From Candidatus Poribacteria bacterium (GTDB lineage: Bacteria; Poribacteria; WGA-4E; WGA-3G), in contig JAJEDB010000050.1 in NCBI GenBank assembly GCA_022821725.1, positions 1-43,698 of the forward strand: 43,698 bases of DNA, given 5' to 3'. Both the position numbers and the translations under genes were made by a program. Each line of letters starts with the position of its first letter. Within the stretch, counting starts at the first letter, position 1. Below are positions 31,277 to 40,485 of the stretch, in pieces. The notes beneath the pieces were generated by a model. The model ran no database searches and was not told the DNA's origin. It saw nothing but the letters and a program-made list of their open reading frames with translations.

Positions 31277-32887
31277 TTAAGGATTCGCCAATACAGAAGA
31301 GCCAACCGTATCAATGGCAGTGCTGCTAAATCCTGGACCTCCAGCCGCCACATAGCCATCGCTGGCACCTGTTAAATCGGGACTGACCCAGAAAGAATAT
31401 AACTGTCCGTTTGTTAAATAAAACCTAAATTTCACCGACTTACCCGCCAGAGCAGATAAATCTTCTCCTTCTTTCCACCTTACTAATTGACAGGTCGTAT
31501 CCTTGCTGATGGGAACACAGTTTATATGGGAATATGGCGCAATCACATTGCCTTGATCGTCTAAAATTTCAACTCGGAGCATACCCTTTTTTGTATTCGT
31601 ATTAACAAAAAGATGCTTGCCCTTATTAAATATCACGGGTCGAGTTGTTAAGGATTCAGTAGATAAACCGGCATTCATGGAAGCAAAACCGTCTCGACGA
31701 AGTATCGCGAGTCCAGTACTACCTCCTGCATACATATGTCTACCGAGTGTAGGCGACTCTCCCGACCAAGCGCCAAAATAAAAGTAAATCTTATCCTTCA
31801 CTACCAAACATCCACCTCCTGCCGCATGGATATAACCCCTATTCCAGCTGCCTTCCTGTCGCGATCCGGCTATAAAGGGACTGCGAACAGGTCTATCCCA
31901 GTGGAAACCATCGCGGCTATACCCTAACACGAGTTCATTCGTCTTAGGGAATCCTCCTATGGCACATAGCTCATTGGGTGGACCTTTAAAAATTGCAAAC
32001 AAGCCCAAAAGCACGCTCTCATAGGCAACTGCGTTAACGTCATAGAGCTGAGGTGCGTATCCGAGGTCAGGGTCAGTTTCGTCCAGTTCATCCGTTCTCG
32101 CCCAGAAGACCACATCTTCCTTCTGCCATGAAGCGCCTTTGACAAAATCCGCGTGTTCGCGATAACTTCGGGTGCGTCCAAGCGTCCGATTCGAGGTCCT
32201 AATACTGTAAACCCACTTTTTCCTGAAGGCATTATAGAAGAAAGTCGTATTATCCCCACAAGGACCCGTTCTGACCGGCTGCCCCCAGTGGATACCATCA
32301 AATGAGGTATAAACTTCCCCGCCTGACCAGTCAGGAGAACGGAAGTATGCAAACATTTTAAACCTTTGATTCGGGTCGTCTGTTTCAGGGTCTAACCAGA
32401 CTGCGGCGCCATCTCGCCGATAGCCTTCCCTTACCGGAAGAACCCTGTTCGTCGCTGGCAGGACATCTAACATGGGTCTATCCCAATGTAAGCCATCTTC
32501 ACTGATTGCATAACCCAGACCATCGAACCATCCAGCATGATACCACATTTTAAATAACTGGTCTTCGGCATCATAAAAAACGCCGTCATTAAACGGAGAG
32601 GCAACCGGATATTTCCCATCATTGAGCTCCAGTTGCGTTTCAGGCTTTAAAACCGGATTATCTTCATATAAGCGTGGGTTGTGAAAATCCCTTTTTAGAT
32701 TGGTATTTTCAATGAGAAAGTCATCTACAAACAGTTGTCTTCCCTTATCTATATAAATAACTGTCGGCGGATTTTCTAAGTAGGGTACTGAGATAGGTGA
32801 AAGGGTTGTGTCACACAAATTTCGTGGGGGCCACTCTTCCGGCAGACGAATTCCATTATATAGAATTTCTTTCTCACTGTTTTCCAT
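31277..32887 (-). CDS. Five-bladed propeller glycosidase-like protein, copy 1
   Basis: A 536-residue protein without signal peptide. The N-terminal two thirds has repeated WxG and DGxHW units (GLHWDRP, GIHWGQP, GFHWDRP near residues 130, 200 and 335) typical of the five-bladed propellers of the GH32/GH43/GH130-like clan, and the C-terminus is a beta-sandwich-like domain (about 415-520). LFVDDFLIENT near residue 50 is the usual first-blade motif, with an Asp-Asp pair. I cannot assign the catalytic residues with confidence, so it may be a hydrolase, a phosphorylase or a binding protein. AAGGAGG lies nine bases before the ATG. A related protein lies immediately upstream. Confidence 0.8.
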   Translation of the reverse strand: MENSEKEILYNGIRLPEEWPPRNLCDTTLSPISVPYLENPPTVIYIDKGRQLFVDDFLIENTNLKRDFHNPRLYEDNPVLKPETQLELNDGKYPVASPFNDGVFYDAEDQLFKMWYHAGWFDGLGYAISEDGLHWDRPMLDVLPATNRVLPVREGYRRDGAAVWLDPETDDPNQRFKMFAYFRSPDWSGGEVYTSFDGIHWGQPVRTGPCGDNTTFFYNAFRKKWVYSIRTSNRTLGRTRSYREHADFVKGASWQKEDVVFWARTDELDETDPDLGYAPQLYDVNAVAYESVLLGLFAIFKGPPNELCAIGGFPKTNELVLGYSRDGFHWDRPVRSPFIAGSRQEGSWNRGYIHAAGGGCLVVKDKIYFYFGAWSGESPTLGRHMYAGGSTGLAILRRDGFASMNAGLSTESLTTRPVIFNKGKHLFVNTNTKKGMLRVEILDDQGNVIAPYSHINCVPISKDTTCQLVRWKEGEDLSALAGKSVKFRFYLTNGQLYSFWVSPDLTGASDGYVAAGGPGFSSTAIDTVGSSVLANP

Positions 32888-32928
32888 TATTTTAAAGCCT
32901 CCTTGCCTCTTCGTTCTCTCGAACGTTT

Positions 32929-34368
32929 TTATTCCTCATATATTGGATTTGGGGGTACGCCCTGATCCTTGAATCGCCGGTAATCTCCGCTCCGAATGGG
33001 GAAAAAATTACCGCGGATGCTGTAGATCCTGCCGTTGAAGAGTTTTACCTCGAGTCGCACCACCTTCTCCATAAATTCTGAGACGGATAGGTGATTCTTC
33101 CACTTTGGTTCCCAAAAAAGATCATCACCCGTAAAGGGTATGCAATCTGCAAAGGTATACCTTGGGTGAGGGTTCCCATCGGGATCTGTTATCTGAACCC
33201 GGACCTCCCCCTGAGGGACCTGGACGTTGAGGGTGAGTTTTTCATCATGGACGAAGAGCAGCCGCGTCGTAAAAGATCCTGGACCGCCCTGCGGTTCAAA
33301 ATAGGAAAATCCATCGAGCCTTAACTCGTGGGTTAATATTGCCCCCTCCCCGAGATCCGGACGTGCGTGGATCTGGGCATGTTCTCCCTTTGAGGCACTG
33401 GAATAGATCCTGATCTTTTTGTCGTCAGTGATGACCATACTCGATGGGTAGATACAACCATACCCGAATTCACCTGGCTCGGCGTTGGGTAAAAACGGCT
33501 CTCTGAGGGCTCGCTGGAAGTGCAACCCATTATAACTGTAAGATAGTTGGCACTGCACCTTCCCATGTATGTATTTACCCGGGCTGTCAACGATAGGGGA
33601 CACTTGATATATCCACAGGAATCCGACAAATATGTTCTCATAGGGGAAAACGGGCATACCATAGACCTCAGCGGCTGGCGTATCCTGGGCATCGGTCCGG
33701 ATAGCCACCTGGGGGTGGGAGAAGGTACGCCAATCCTTGGTTTCATAAACCGAGATCCGGCGATCTCCCCCTTTCGGCCGTGCTGCAATAACGTAGCTAC
33801 CCCGGATAGGGTTCCAGAAACCCGATACCGCCGGGTCTATTCCAAATGGATGCCACCTCGCATCTTCAATGAGTTTCCAGGATAAACCATCGGGTGAAAC
33901 ATACAAAGGCGAGTGTCCTTGGGCGCCACTAAAACTGACAAAAGCCTTAATCCGCTCAGTGGGGTTATCCGTATGGGCATCAAAGAAACACGGACCCCAT
34001 TCGTCAAACCCTTCAAGCGGAAGGACCTGGTGAGAACACGCACGATCTGAGATTGGTATTTTATCCGATAGGTCTTCAATCTTCCATCTAACACCGTCGT
34101 CGCTTTCGACGGCTACCGCGACGTGCTGCATCCGACGGCCTGGCCGTGTGTGTTGAGGATCGAGTTGACCCTGATACAGACAACGCCAGCGACCGGTATT
34201 GGTATCTACAAAGGCAGTTGGATAGCCCCAGGAAGGATCGAGATGAGGGTCTATAAATATCCCGTCAGTTGCTAATTGAGGACGGCCGACATGACGGACG
34301 AGGTTTTCCCGGCGCTGCAGATACCAATCGTCAAAAAAGAGTAGGGTCGAACTACCGTGAGTGTCCAT
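32929..34368 (-). CDS. Five-bladed propeller glycosidase-like protein, copy 2
   Basis: A 479-residue relative of copy 1, with the same layout: LLFFDDWYL at the start, blade motifs (DGLSWK, ETKDWR, NGLHFQRA) through about residue 320 and a C-terminal beta-sandwich-like domain (about 345-455) whose LRLDGFSYF and LNVQVPQGEVRVQI parallel the other copy. It lacks a signal peptide, so it is cytoplasmic. AAGGAG lies eight bases before the ATG. It is the first gene of a four-gene run with copy 1, the PhyH-type oxygenase and the DUF6785-type protein, with gaps of 41, 29 and 8 bases. The substrate is unknown, and divergence from copy 1 suggests different but related roles. Confidence 0.8.
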   Translation of the reverse strand: MDTHGSSTLLFFDDWYLQRRENLVRHVGRPQLATDGIFIDPHLDPSWGYPTAFVDTNTGRWRCLYQGQLDPQHTRPGRRMQHVAVAVESDDGVRWKIEDLSDKIPISDRACSHQVLPLEGFDEWGPCFFDAHTDNPTERIKAFVSFSGAQGHSPLYVSPDGLSWKLIEDARWHPFGIDPAVSGFWNPIRGSYVIAARPKGGDRRISVYETKDWRTFSHPQVAIRTDAQDTPAAEVYGMPVFPYENIFVGFLWIYQVSPIVDSPGKYIHGKVQCQLSYSYNGLHFQRALREPFLPNAEPGEFGYGCIYPSSMVITDDKKIRIYSSASKGEHAQIHARPDLGEGAILTHELRLDGFSYFEPQGGPGSFTTRLLFVHDEKLTLNVQVPQGEVRVQITDPDGNPHPRYTFADCIPFTGDDLFWEPKWKNHLSVSEFMEKVVRLEVKLFNGRIYSIRGNFFPIRSGDYRRFKDQGVPPNPIYEE

Positions 34369-34530
34369 GAAATTTTCTCCTTAATGGGTCACAAATCTTT
34401 GCAGTGTTCTATCCATGCCTTTCGTGGGCTATCAGAGGAATGGATCAGGGAAAAGGATGCCAACCGGAAAAGGAAATGCAGCGCCGGATTACAGCAAAAC
34501 ACTAAAGCTCAGAGGCGAAGAGCGGAGGGA

Positions 34531-34568
34531 GAAGTGAGAAAGCCGTGAAATCTCCGCTTTCTCACTTC
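34531..34568 (-). terminator. 13-bp perfect hairpin downstream of the LamG gene
   Basis: GAAGTGAGAAAGC (34531-34543) pairs with GCTTTCTCACTTC (34556-34568) around a 12-base loop. It begins 35 bases after the LamG stop on the minus strand, and only a pyrimidine-rich stretch follows, so it may end transcription weakly. It also separates that gene from the propeller operon. Confidence 0.5.
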
Positions 34569-34602
34569 CAAAAACTCGGCTTATGCGCTTCGCAGGGCGT
34601 GT

Positions 34603-35415
34603 CTATTGGGAAGCCTGCTTAACCTGACCCCATGTGGTAGTGAAGTGCCCCAATGGAGAAACTGGGAGAAATTCCTCCATATTATTCATGACCGTCTCGA
34701 TATCGTCTTTATCCAACTCGCCTTTGAAAACAGCGACCTCGTCAATAACACCGTTGAAAAATGAACCGCCTCTGTGATCACCCATGCTGACGCCGATTGC
34801 AAAGCCGTTCTCATGATCAATGCTACCTTTGACCGAGCTATGATCAATCGGGTTTCCCTGCTGTTCTCCATCGACGTAGACATAGCGCTCACCCTTTGCT
34901 CTGCTAAAAACCACGGCAACATGATGCCACTTTCCGTCGTCAAGACCCGCGCCTCTGTTGTCACAAACTGTGACAGGTTCTGTCTGCAGTCAGGTCCTGA
35001 TTTGTCCACCGTCGCTGAACTTGACTTCAAACCCAGTCCAGTCTCCAGCCAGCCGTGTTTTACTCATTAGGAAACCCGTGCCTGTATCCGTTTTAAACCA
35101 AGCGGTAACAGTAAAGTCGGTCTTATCGCCGAGTTCAAATTCATTCAGTTTGTCAGCACTTTCCGTTTCAACCGAGGTCCCGCTGCCATCAAATTCCAGA
35201 GCACCGCCGAACTTCCCTTCAACCCATTTGGGTCCGGCTATGAGCTCGCCGTCATTGCCGTTGGGTGAGGAATCTTTAGCGACATTTCCTTTACCTTCGT
35301 CAAAGAGCCATACCCCGATTGCGTCATCTACGCTAACTTCAGCTGCGCTTGGTAAAGGAAACGCAGATGCTAAACATGCGTAAGTTATGACCGTTATCAC
35401 CAATACCCGTATCAT
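34603..35415 (-). pseudogene. LamG-domain protein interrupted by an in-frame TGA
   Basis: The reading frame from ATG 35415 gives a signal peptide (MIRVLVITVITYACLASAFP, likely cleavage near residue 24) and the first half of a LamG/concanavalin-type jelly roll: VGVWLFDEGKGN, FGGALEFDGSGTSVE, FTVTAWFKTD. At codon 142 (34990-34992) a TGA stops it. The same frame continues without any shift through DDGKWHHVAVVFSR, YVYVDGEQQGN and FFNGVIDEVAVFKGEL, the second half of the same domain, to TAG at 34603. So one nonsense codon splits a 270-residue secreted carbohydrate- or protein-binding protein. A sequencing error or a TGG- or CGA-to-TGA change explains it. I see no convincing selenocysteine signal. 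Confidence 0.75.
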
Positions 35416-35435
35416 CGATAGTTCCTCCCTACTTT

Positions 35436-35489
35436 CTGAGATAGAATAGACAATGGAAAAACCTGAGATAGAATAGACAATGGAAAAAC
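35436..35489. repeat. Perfect tandem duplication of a 27-base unit
   Basis: Two identical, adjacent 27-base units, each beginning CTGAGATAGAATAGACAATG, lie upstream of the LamG gene. They may alter its promoter region. Origin by slippage is likely. Confidence 0.85.
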
Positions 35490-35520
35490 CGTCCTCTTAC
35501 AACTTAATCTTACCTATGTA

Positions 35521-35702
35521 ATGGCAAGATTACCAGACAGTTTGACAACCGTCATGGAAACTGCCAGCCCCCGCATCAGAGTTCTAATATCAGCATCGGA
35601 TAGAGCAATATTGAAAAGGGCGACCTCATTGATGACACCGTTGAAAAAACGATCCTACGCTGAGATCACCCAGATTCACGCCACCACTTCCACGTTGGTT
35701 TC
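35521..35702 (-). pseudogene. C-terminal LamG fragment, frameshifted
   Basis: On the minus strand this reads NQRGSGGVNLGDLSVGSFF, then, after removing one T from a T-run, NGVINEVALFNIALSDADIR and TLMRGLAVS. It parallels GVSMGDHRGGSFFNGVIDEV and the following AVFKGELDKDDIETVM of the neighbouring LamG gene. It is therefore the remains of a second, tandem LamG gene. The rest of this 427-base gap holds the 27-base duplication and a promoter for the gene to the right. Confidence 0.75.
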
Positions 35703-35763
35703 CAAACTGTATTATCCAATTATACTCAATTCGATATGTCCTGTCAAGTTAACACCTCTATGC

Positions 35764-35792
35764 TTGACCAATTTTCTGGTCCGCGGTATATT
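35764..35792 (+). promoter_or_regulatory. Sigma70-type promoter of the Gfo/Idh/MocA-enolase pair
   Basis: TTGACC (35764-35769) and TATATT (35787-35792) are separated by 17 bases, 50 bases upstream of the ATG at 35843. The next gene follows in the same direction and is probably cotranscribed. Confidence 0.65.
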
Positions 35793-35842
35793 ATAAGGAA
35801 TTAAAGCGTCAGAACAGGCAACTTGACATCGAACGGAGTAAT

Positions 35843-36844
35843 ATGACAACTGAAGCAAAATCACCCGTCCGCTGGGGCATCCTCAGCACAGCGAACATCG
35901 CAATCAAAGTCGCCCGTGCAATCCATCTCGCCGAAAACTCGGATTTAGTTGCAGTTGCGAGTCGGACAGAAGAACGCGCTGCAACATGGGCGCAAGAACA
36001 CAATATTCCCACGGCTTACGGCACCTACGACGCACTCCTCGCCGATGAATCGCTTGATGCCATCTACATCCCCTTACCCCCCTCACTTCACGCCGAATGG
36101 ACAATCAAAGCCGCCGAACACGGCAAACACGTCCTCTGTGAGAAACCGCTCGCTGCAAACACCGATGAGGCGATCGCAATGGCAGATGCCTGTCGCCAAA
36201 ACGGGGTACAACTCATGGACGGTGTGATGTGGGTTCACCATGAACGCACCTCCGCGATGCAGCAAAAATTAAGGGACGGCACCCTCGGACAGCTCCGACG
36301 TGTGACAGCAGCGTTTACTTTCAATTGGGACACAATTCCTGTCGGGAATATCCGCGCAATGAAGGAGTTCGCAGGTGGCAGCCTCGGAGACTTAGGCTAC
36401 TACTGTGTCCGCGCCATTCTCTGGGCATTCGAGGCGCTGCCGACACAGGTGTTCGCGACGGCGCGTTACAAAGTCGGCGTGGATTTTAACCTTGCGGGGA
36501 TCCTCTGGTTCAGCGATGAACGCATCGCTACCTTAGATTGTGGGTTTGATACAGGGCTTCGGAAGTGGTTTGAGGTCGCCGGCACACGGGCATCAATCGT
36601 TTGTGATGATTTCACCGTTCCGACCTCTGAAGACACCGCTCGGTTTTGGGTGCATGGACCCGACGGAAACGAACAGAACACGGTTGATGGGGGCATTCAG
36701 GAGGTCAAGATGATTGAAAGATTCTCTCAGATTGTGCAATCCGGGAACCTTGAAACGCAGTGGTCCGAAGTGGCAGTAGACACAATGCGTGTCTGTGATG
36801 CCTTGCTTGAATCAGATCGACGTAAAGAAGTGGTCAAACTCTAA
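35843..36844 (+). CDS. Gfo/Idh/MocA-family NAD(P)-dependent oxidoreductase, A
   Basis: A 333-residue enzyme with an N-terminal Rossmann domain (WGILSTANIAIKV, the variant nucleotide loop, near residues 11-23) and the conserved CEKPLAAN (about 98-105), whose lysine is the usual catalytic residue. YIPLPPSLH precedes it as expected. The C-terminal alpha/beta domain binds substrate. The family oxidises or reduces sugars, inositols and related polyols. The ATG follows GGAG, and the promoter at 35764 stands upstream. An enolase-superfamily enzyme follows after 27 bases, so a sugar oxidised here could be dehydrated by the next enzyme after conversion to an acid, which is a guess from context. Confidence 0.9.
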   Translation: MTTEAKSPVRWGILSTANIAIKVARAIHLAENSDLVAVASRTEERAATWAQEHNIPTAYGTYDALLADESLDAIYIPLPPSLHAEWTIKAAEHGKHVLCEKPLAANTDEAIAMADACRQNGVQLMDGVMWVHHERTSAMQQKLRDGTLGQLRRVTAAFTFNWDTIPVGNIRAMKEFAGGSLGDLGYYCVRAILWAFEALPTQVFATARYKVGVDFNLAGILWFSDERIATLDCGFDTGLRKWFEVAGTRASIVCDDFTVPTSEDTARFWVHGPDGNEQNTVDGGIQEVKMIERFSQIVQSGNLETQWSEVAVDTMRVCDALLESDRRKEVVKL

Positions 36845-36871
36845 TACCAGAAACATCAATTGAGGATTGCT

Positions 36872-38059
36872 ATGAAAATTACAAACATTGAAACGTTTAT
36901 TGTGGACGCTGGATGGCGTCCGTGGACTTTTGTGAAGGTCGAAACCGACGAAGGTGTCACCGGCTACGGTGAATGTAGCGACGGCAGGAACCCTAACGGC
37001 GTGGTAGGGACTATCAAAGACTTTACGCCACTGATGGTTGGACGAGATCCACGCGCCTATGAGATGCGATTTTGGGACATGATTCGAGGCTCTCGACAAA
37101 GCCCCGGCGGTATTGCGGCGAAGGCGATTGCCGGCATTGAGTGTGCCTTAGTGGATATTAAGGCGAAGGCGTTAGGAATCTCGGTTGTTGAACTGTTCGG
37201 TGGTCCCACACGTGATGATGTCCGGGTTTATTGGTCACACTGCGGTTCTTCTCGGGCACGCAACTATGAACTCATCGGGGTCCCACCCTTAAAAAGCATG
37301 GATTCCATCGCCGCTTTAGGGCGTGAAGTCGTCGAAAGGGGTTTCACTGCGCTCAAAACCAACGTCATTTTCCCCGGCGACACTGCATCTGTCCATTTCG
37401 GAGGCTTCGGAGGTGGACCCGGCACGACCGACGGGAACGTAACGTCTCAAGTGCTACGCCACATTGAAACCTTAATCGGCACTTTCAGGGAAGCCGTAGG
37501 TCCCGATGTCAGTATCAACCTCGATCTGAACTTTAACTTCAAACCGGAAGCCTGTATGCGTATCGCCAAGGTCCTTGAGCAGTTCGACATGCTGTGGCTG
37601 GAGATTGATATGTACGACCACGAGGCTATCCGCCAAATCAAGGATTCTACGACCACGAAGATATGCACCGGCGAAAACCTCTATTACATGCGCGAGTACC
37701 TCCCCTACTTTGAGTGCCGTGCCGCCGATGTATTCATGATAGACGTGCCGTGGAACGGATTCGCACCCTCAAAGAAAATCGGTGACTTAGCAAACGTGTT
37801 CCAACTCAACGTCGCGCCGCACAACTACTACAGCCACCTTGCGACCCACATGAGTGCGAGTCTCTGTGCCGTACTACCCAACGTGCGAATCATGGAGATA
37901 GACATTGACGATGTCCCATGGAAAGACGATTTGACGACGCACGTCCCGGACATTACGGATGGTTACATGAAAATCCCGACGCGTCCCGGATGGGGAACGG
38001 ATCTCAACGAAGAGGTAGCCAAAGCACACCCCTGGCCCGATCGAAGAGGCGAATGGTAG
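36872..38059 (+). CDS. Mandelate racemase/dehydratase-type enolase-superfamily enzyme
   Basis: A 395-residue enzyme. Visible site residues are K162 (ALKTN, so a single lysine rather than KxK), D218 (NLDLNFNF), E244 (WLEID) and E268 (GENLYY), the metal ligands, and the histidine in VAPHNYYSH, typical of acid-sugar dehydratases. The N-terminal capping domain (IETFIVDAGW to about 120) and the length fit the galactonate/mandelate subgroup. The substrate is not decided. The frame opens with TTG at 36860, but GAGG lies six bases before the ATG at 36872, which fits better. The partner gene is the Gfo/Idh/MocA upstream; the end of the gene is 16 bases from the stop of a convergent gene. Confidence 0.88.
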   Translation: MKITNIETFIVDAGWRPWTFVKVETDEGVTGYGECSDGRNPNGVVGTIKDFTPLMVGRDPRAYEMRFWDMIRGSRQSPGGIAAKAIAGIECALVDIKAKALGISVVELFGGPTRDDVRVYWSHCGSSRARNYELIGVPPLKSMDSIAALGREVVERGFTALKTNVIFPGDTASVHFGGFGGGPGTTDGNVTSQVLRHIETLIGTFREAVGPDVSINLDLNFNFKPEACMRIAKVLEQFDMLWLEIDMYDHEAIRQIKDSTTTKICTGENLYYMREYLPYFECRAADVFMIDVPWNGFAPSKKIGDLANVFQLNVAPHNYYSHLATHMSASLCAVLPNVRIMEIDIDDVPWKDDLTTHVPDITDGYMKIPTRPGWGTDLNEEVAKAHPWPDRRGEW

Positions 38060-38075
38060 AAAATGGCGAATGGCT

Positions 38076-39140
38076 TTACTGTAGAATAAGTGTATCATCC
38101 GCGCTGTGAACACGGTGCGGACTCAGGTCATAGTCGCCATCCAACGAAATATCGTCAAGCAGGACGACCTCCCCGGAACGCGCCGACTGGTGAAGTCCGA
38201 ACACCGTTTGGACGACGTGCAAGTTACCACGTCCATGTGTGATAGGCGTTTCTCCCGTGCGTAGACACTCCTGAAAGTGCGCCATCACGTTTCCGAAGGC
38301 ATCTGGAAACCACGTTCCCTCAATCGACGGTTTAATCTCACGCACTTCTGGCTCCGTGAGTTGAACCGTCATGTCCTCGCTGTTTCCATAGATTGCCCCT
38401 TTAGTGCCTTGAATGCGGATTTCCTCATGCGGATGCTGTAAATTGCGTCCAGAATCGGCGAGAAATGCCCAGTTACACGAAAGCAAACCTTGGACACCGC
38501 TCCGACTCTTGAAAAGCGCGACAGAGACTGTTTCTCCGTCCTCAATAGGGCGGTTATGTCCGTGTGCTTGGCAGTAAACGCTCTCATATTCCCCGAACCA
38601 TTTATAGATGAGCCCAATGTGATGCACCTGCATCGCTGGAATCAGATGGCGTTCAGGGAACTCCGTGTAGAATCCGTTACAGGTTATTGAGACATGGTAG
38701 ATGTCACCGAGATGCTCAGCAGTGATGTAGGGTTCAATCGCAAGGAAACCGGGAACAAAGCAGGAGTTCTGGTTCACCATGAGTCGCACATTGCGTCGCT
38801 CACAGATCTCCACCATTTCAACCGCTTGTCGCATTGACATGGAAAACGGTTTCTGACAGAGAACATGCTTACCAGCCGCAGCAGCGGCTTTGACGATAGG
38901 GGAACGGATCCACGGCTGCACTGCCATATCAACCACATCAACATCAGCATCCGCAATCAGATCAGCGATACGGGTATATCGCTGATCGATGTCAAATTGG
39001 TCTCCAACCGCGTTAAGCCGTCCTGCATCTTTATCACAGATCGCAGCAACGCGTAAACCTTGACGTTGATAACCCAACAGATGCTGCTGTCCGATACCCA
39101 ACCCAATCAAACCGATCCCGAATTCCTGCTTGCTTGTCAT
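38076..39140 (-). CDS. Gfo/Idh/MocA-family oxidoreductase, B
   Basis: A 354-residue enzyme. GIGLIGLGIGQQHL near the N-terminus is the Rossmann nucleotide loop and CQKPFSMS (about 92-99) carries the conserved lysine, with glutamine in place of the more usual glutamate before it. The C-terminal domain contains QVHHIGLIYKWFG, where a histidine and lysine likely contact substrate. GGAGG stands 12 bases before the ATG at 39140; the frame opens eight codons earlier at a GTG that would overlap the site, so I prefer the ATG. It follows Gfo/Idh/MocA C after 37 bases and is likely cotranscribed. Substrate unknown. Confidence 0.88.
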   Translation of the reverse strand: MTSKQEFGIGLIGLGIGQQHLLGYQRQGLRVAAICDKDAGRLNAVGDQFDIDQRYTRIADLIADADVDVVDMAVQPWIRSPIVKAAAAAGKHVLCQKPFSMSMRQAVEMVEICERRNVRLMVNQNSCFVPGFLAIEPYITAEHLGDIYHVSITCNGFYTEFPERHLIPAMQVHHIGLIYKWFGEYESVYCQAHGHNRPIEDGETVSVALFKSRSGVQGLLSCNWAFLADSGRNLQHPHEEIRIQGTKGAIYGNSEDMTVQLTEPEVREIKPSIEGTWFPDAFGNVMAHFQECLRTGETPITHGRGNLHVVQTVFGLHQSARSGEVVLLDDISLDGDYDLSPHRVHSADDTLILQ

Positions 39141-39177
39141 TGTGTCAACTGTCCTCCAACGCACAACTGTGAGACGG

Positions 39178-40440
39178 TTAGATACCTAACCCTTCGTCAA
39201 TTTCGCGCTGGTATGTATTAATGGATTCATCCAACATCTGATCTATCTGAACGATCTGTCCCGTTGCCCCCGACTCAAGCATCGCGTATGAAAGCGCGAC
39301 GGACCGGGTCCCCTGATCCGCATCGACCTCAACCTCACTGTTTCCAGCGATGGCTTCAGCAAAATCCCCATATTCAATAGCGATAATCTTCGGGTCAATT
39401 TGCGTAAACGGCAATTCGTATTTCCACAACCGATCCCCACCGAAGAGGTCCGTTGTGACGGCATCTAAACGAAAATCTGGAACGAGATCCAAGAGTCGCT
39501 CGTCATTAATCGTTTCCTGTCCGTTGATATTGAGGGTGATAATTCCGCCGCTCCGGTCGCCGGGGAGCGTCATAGAGCCTTGGGATCCGTGAATTTTCCG
39601 AAGCCAACCGCCTTCTCCCCATGCCCCGTGGTCCTCAATATATTGCCCCACGACCCCGCTTTTGAAAGTCAAGGTCGCATACGCCGCATCCTCTGCAGTC
39701 GCCTCGAATTCAGCAGGCATCTGACGTTGCCATTTCGTATAGACCCCAGCAGGATTAGAGCCGGATTCACCCGTCACTGCCGCGGCATTATACCGGATGG
39801 GTTCATGGAGTCGGGTCTGGGCATAGATTGTATCAATATCACCCAGCAGATACTCGATCATGTCCGCATAGTGAACACCGACATCAAGCAATACACCACT
39901 TTGGTCTTTCTGGTGTCGCCAGACGGAGATCGTCATACGGTTTGTGCCACCGATGGCCTGGTGGATGAGAAAACGGGGTTTGCCGATAACCTCTGCATCT
40001 ATCAGTGCTCTTGCGAGCCGATTAATCGGGTCGCGCCGATAGTTTTCCGCGACGCTGAGGATCACGTCCGATGCATCGGCAGCACGGCGGATGAGGTTAC
40101 AGGCTCGAACGGTTAACCCCATCGGCTTTTCGACCATAGTGTGCCAGCCACGTTCAAGGGTTTCAATAGCAACGGTGTGATGATACGGTGGCGTAGTCGT
40201 CACGTCCACAGCATCCACCCCGACTGCAGCGAGCTCTTCCAGACTCCCAACAACAGCAGGTTTCTCTCCGAAACGTTCTTCTGCTTGCGAAGCCAGCGAC
40301 TCGGCATTCGCGAGGACAGGATCACAAGCACCGACAAGGTTAAACCGCGTCCATCCTGCCCGATGCAGTTCCGCTAACCCGTACATGTGTCGGTGTCCCA
40401 TACCGCCACATCCAACGATTGCTAATCTAATTTTATCCAT
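39178..40440 (-). CDS. Gfo/Idh/MocA-family oxidoreductase, C
   Basis: A 420-residue enzyme, longer than the two others here. LAIVGCGGMGHRHM (residues 6-19) is the cofactor loop and MVEKPMG (about 100-106) carries the catalytic lysine. GVHYADMIEYLLG is the substrate-side histidine segment. The C-terminal part has an insertion of about 60 residues compared with B (around 230-330). GGGGAG five bases before the ATG is a good ribosome binding site. It is the first gene of the pair with B and lies just right of the convergence with the plus-strand A-enolase pair. Upstream lies a MITE. The function is in sugar or polyol redox metabolism, not further defined. Confidence 0.88.
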   Translation of the reverse strand: MDKIRLAIVGCGGMGHRHMYGLAELHRAGWTRFNLVGACDPVLANAESLASQAEERFGEKPAVVGSLEELAAVGVDAVDVTTTPPYHHTVAIETLERGWHTMVEKPMGLTVRACNLIRRAADASDVILSVAENYRRDPINRLARALIDAEVIGKPRFLIHQAIGGTNRMTISVWRHQKDQSGVLLDVGVHYADMIEYLLGDIDTIYAQTRLHEPIRYNAAAVTGESGSNPAGVYTKWQRQMPAEFEATAEDAAYATLTFKSGVVGQYIEDHGAWGEGGWLRKIHGSQGSMTLPGDRSGGIITLNINGQETINDERLLDLVPDFRLDAVTTDLFGGDRLWKYELPFTQIDPKIIAIEYGDFAEAIAGNSEVEVDADQGTRSVALSYAMLESGATGQIVQIDQMLDESINTYQREIDEGLGI

Positions 40441-40485
40441 GCTATCTCCCCGCAGCTGGCGCGCTTCGCGCCTTCTTTATTCATT

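Noticed and set aside
34990..34992. Selenocysteine codon in the LamG gene
   Set aside because: Short stems can be drawn after the TGA but no convincing bacterial SECIS is visible, and LamG domains need no redox residue there.
34686..35030. Frameshift in the LamG gene, suggested by a middle reading frame
   Set aside because: The first and last parts are in the same frame; the middle frame is a chance overlap, so only one nonsense codon separates them.
35521..35796. A plus-strand 91-residue frame left of the Gfo/Idh/MocA gene
   Set aside because: It is antisense to the LamG fragment and crosses the promoter region.
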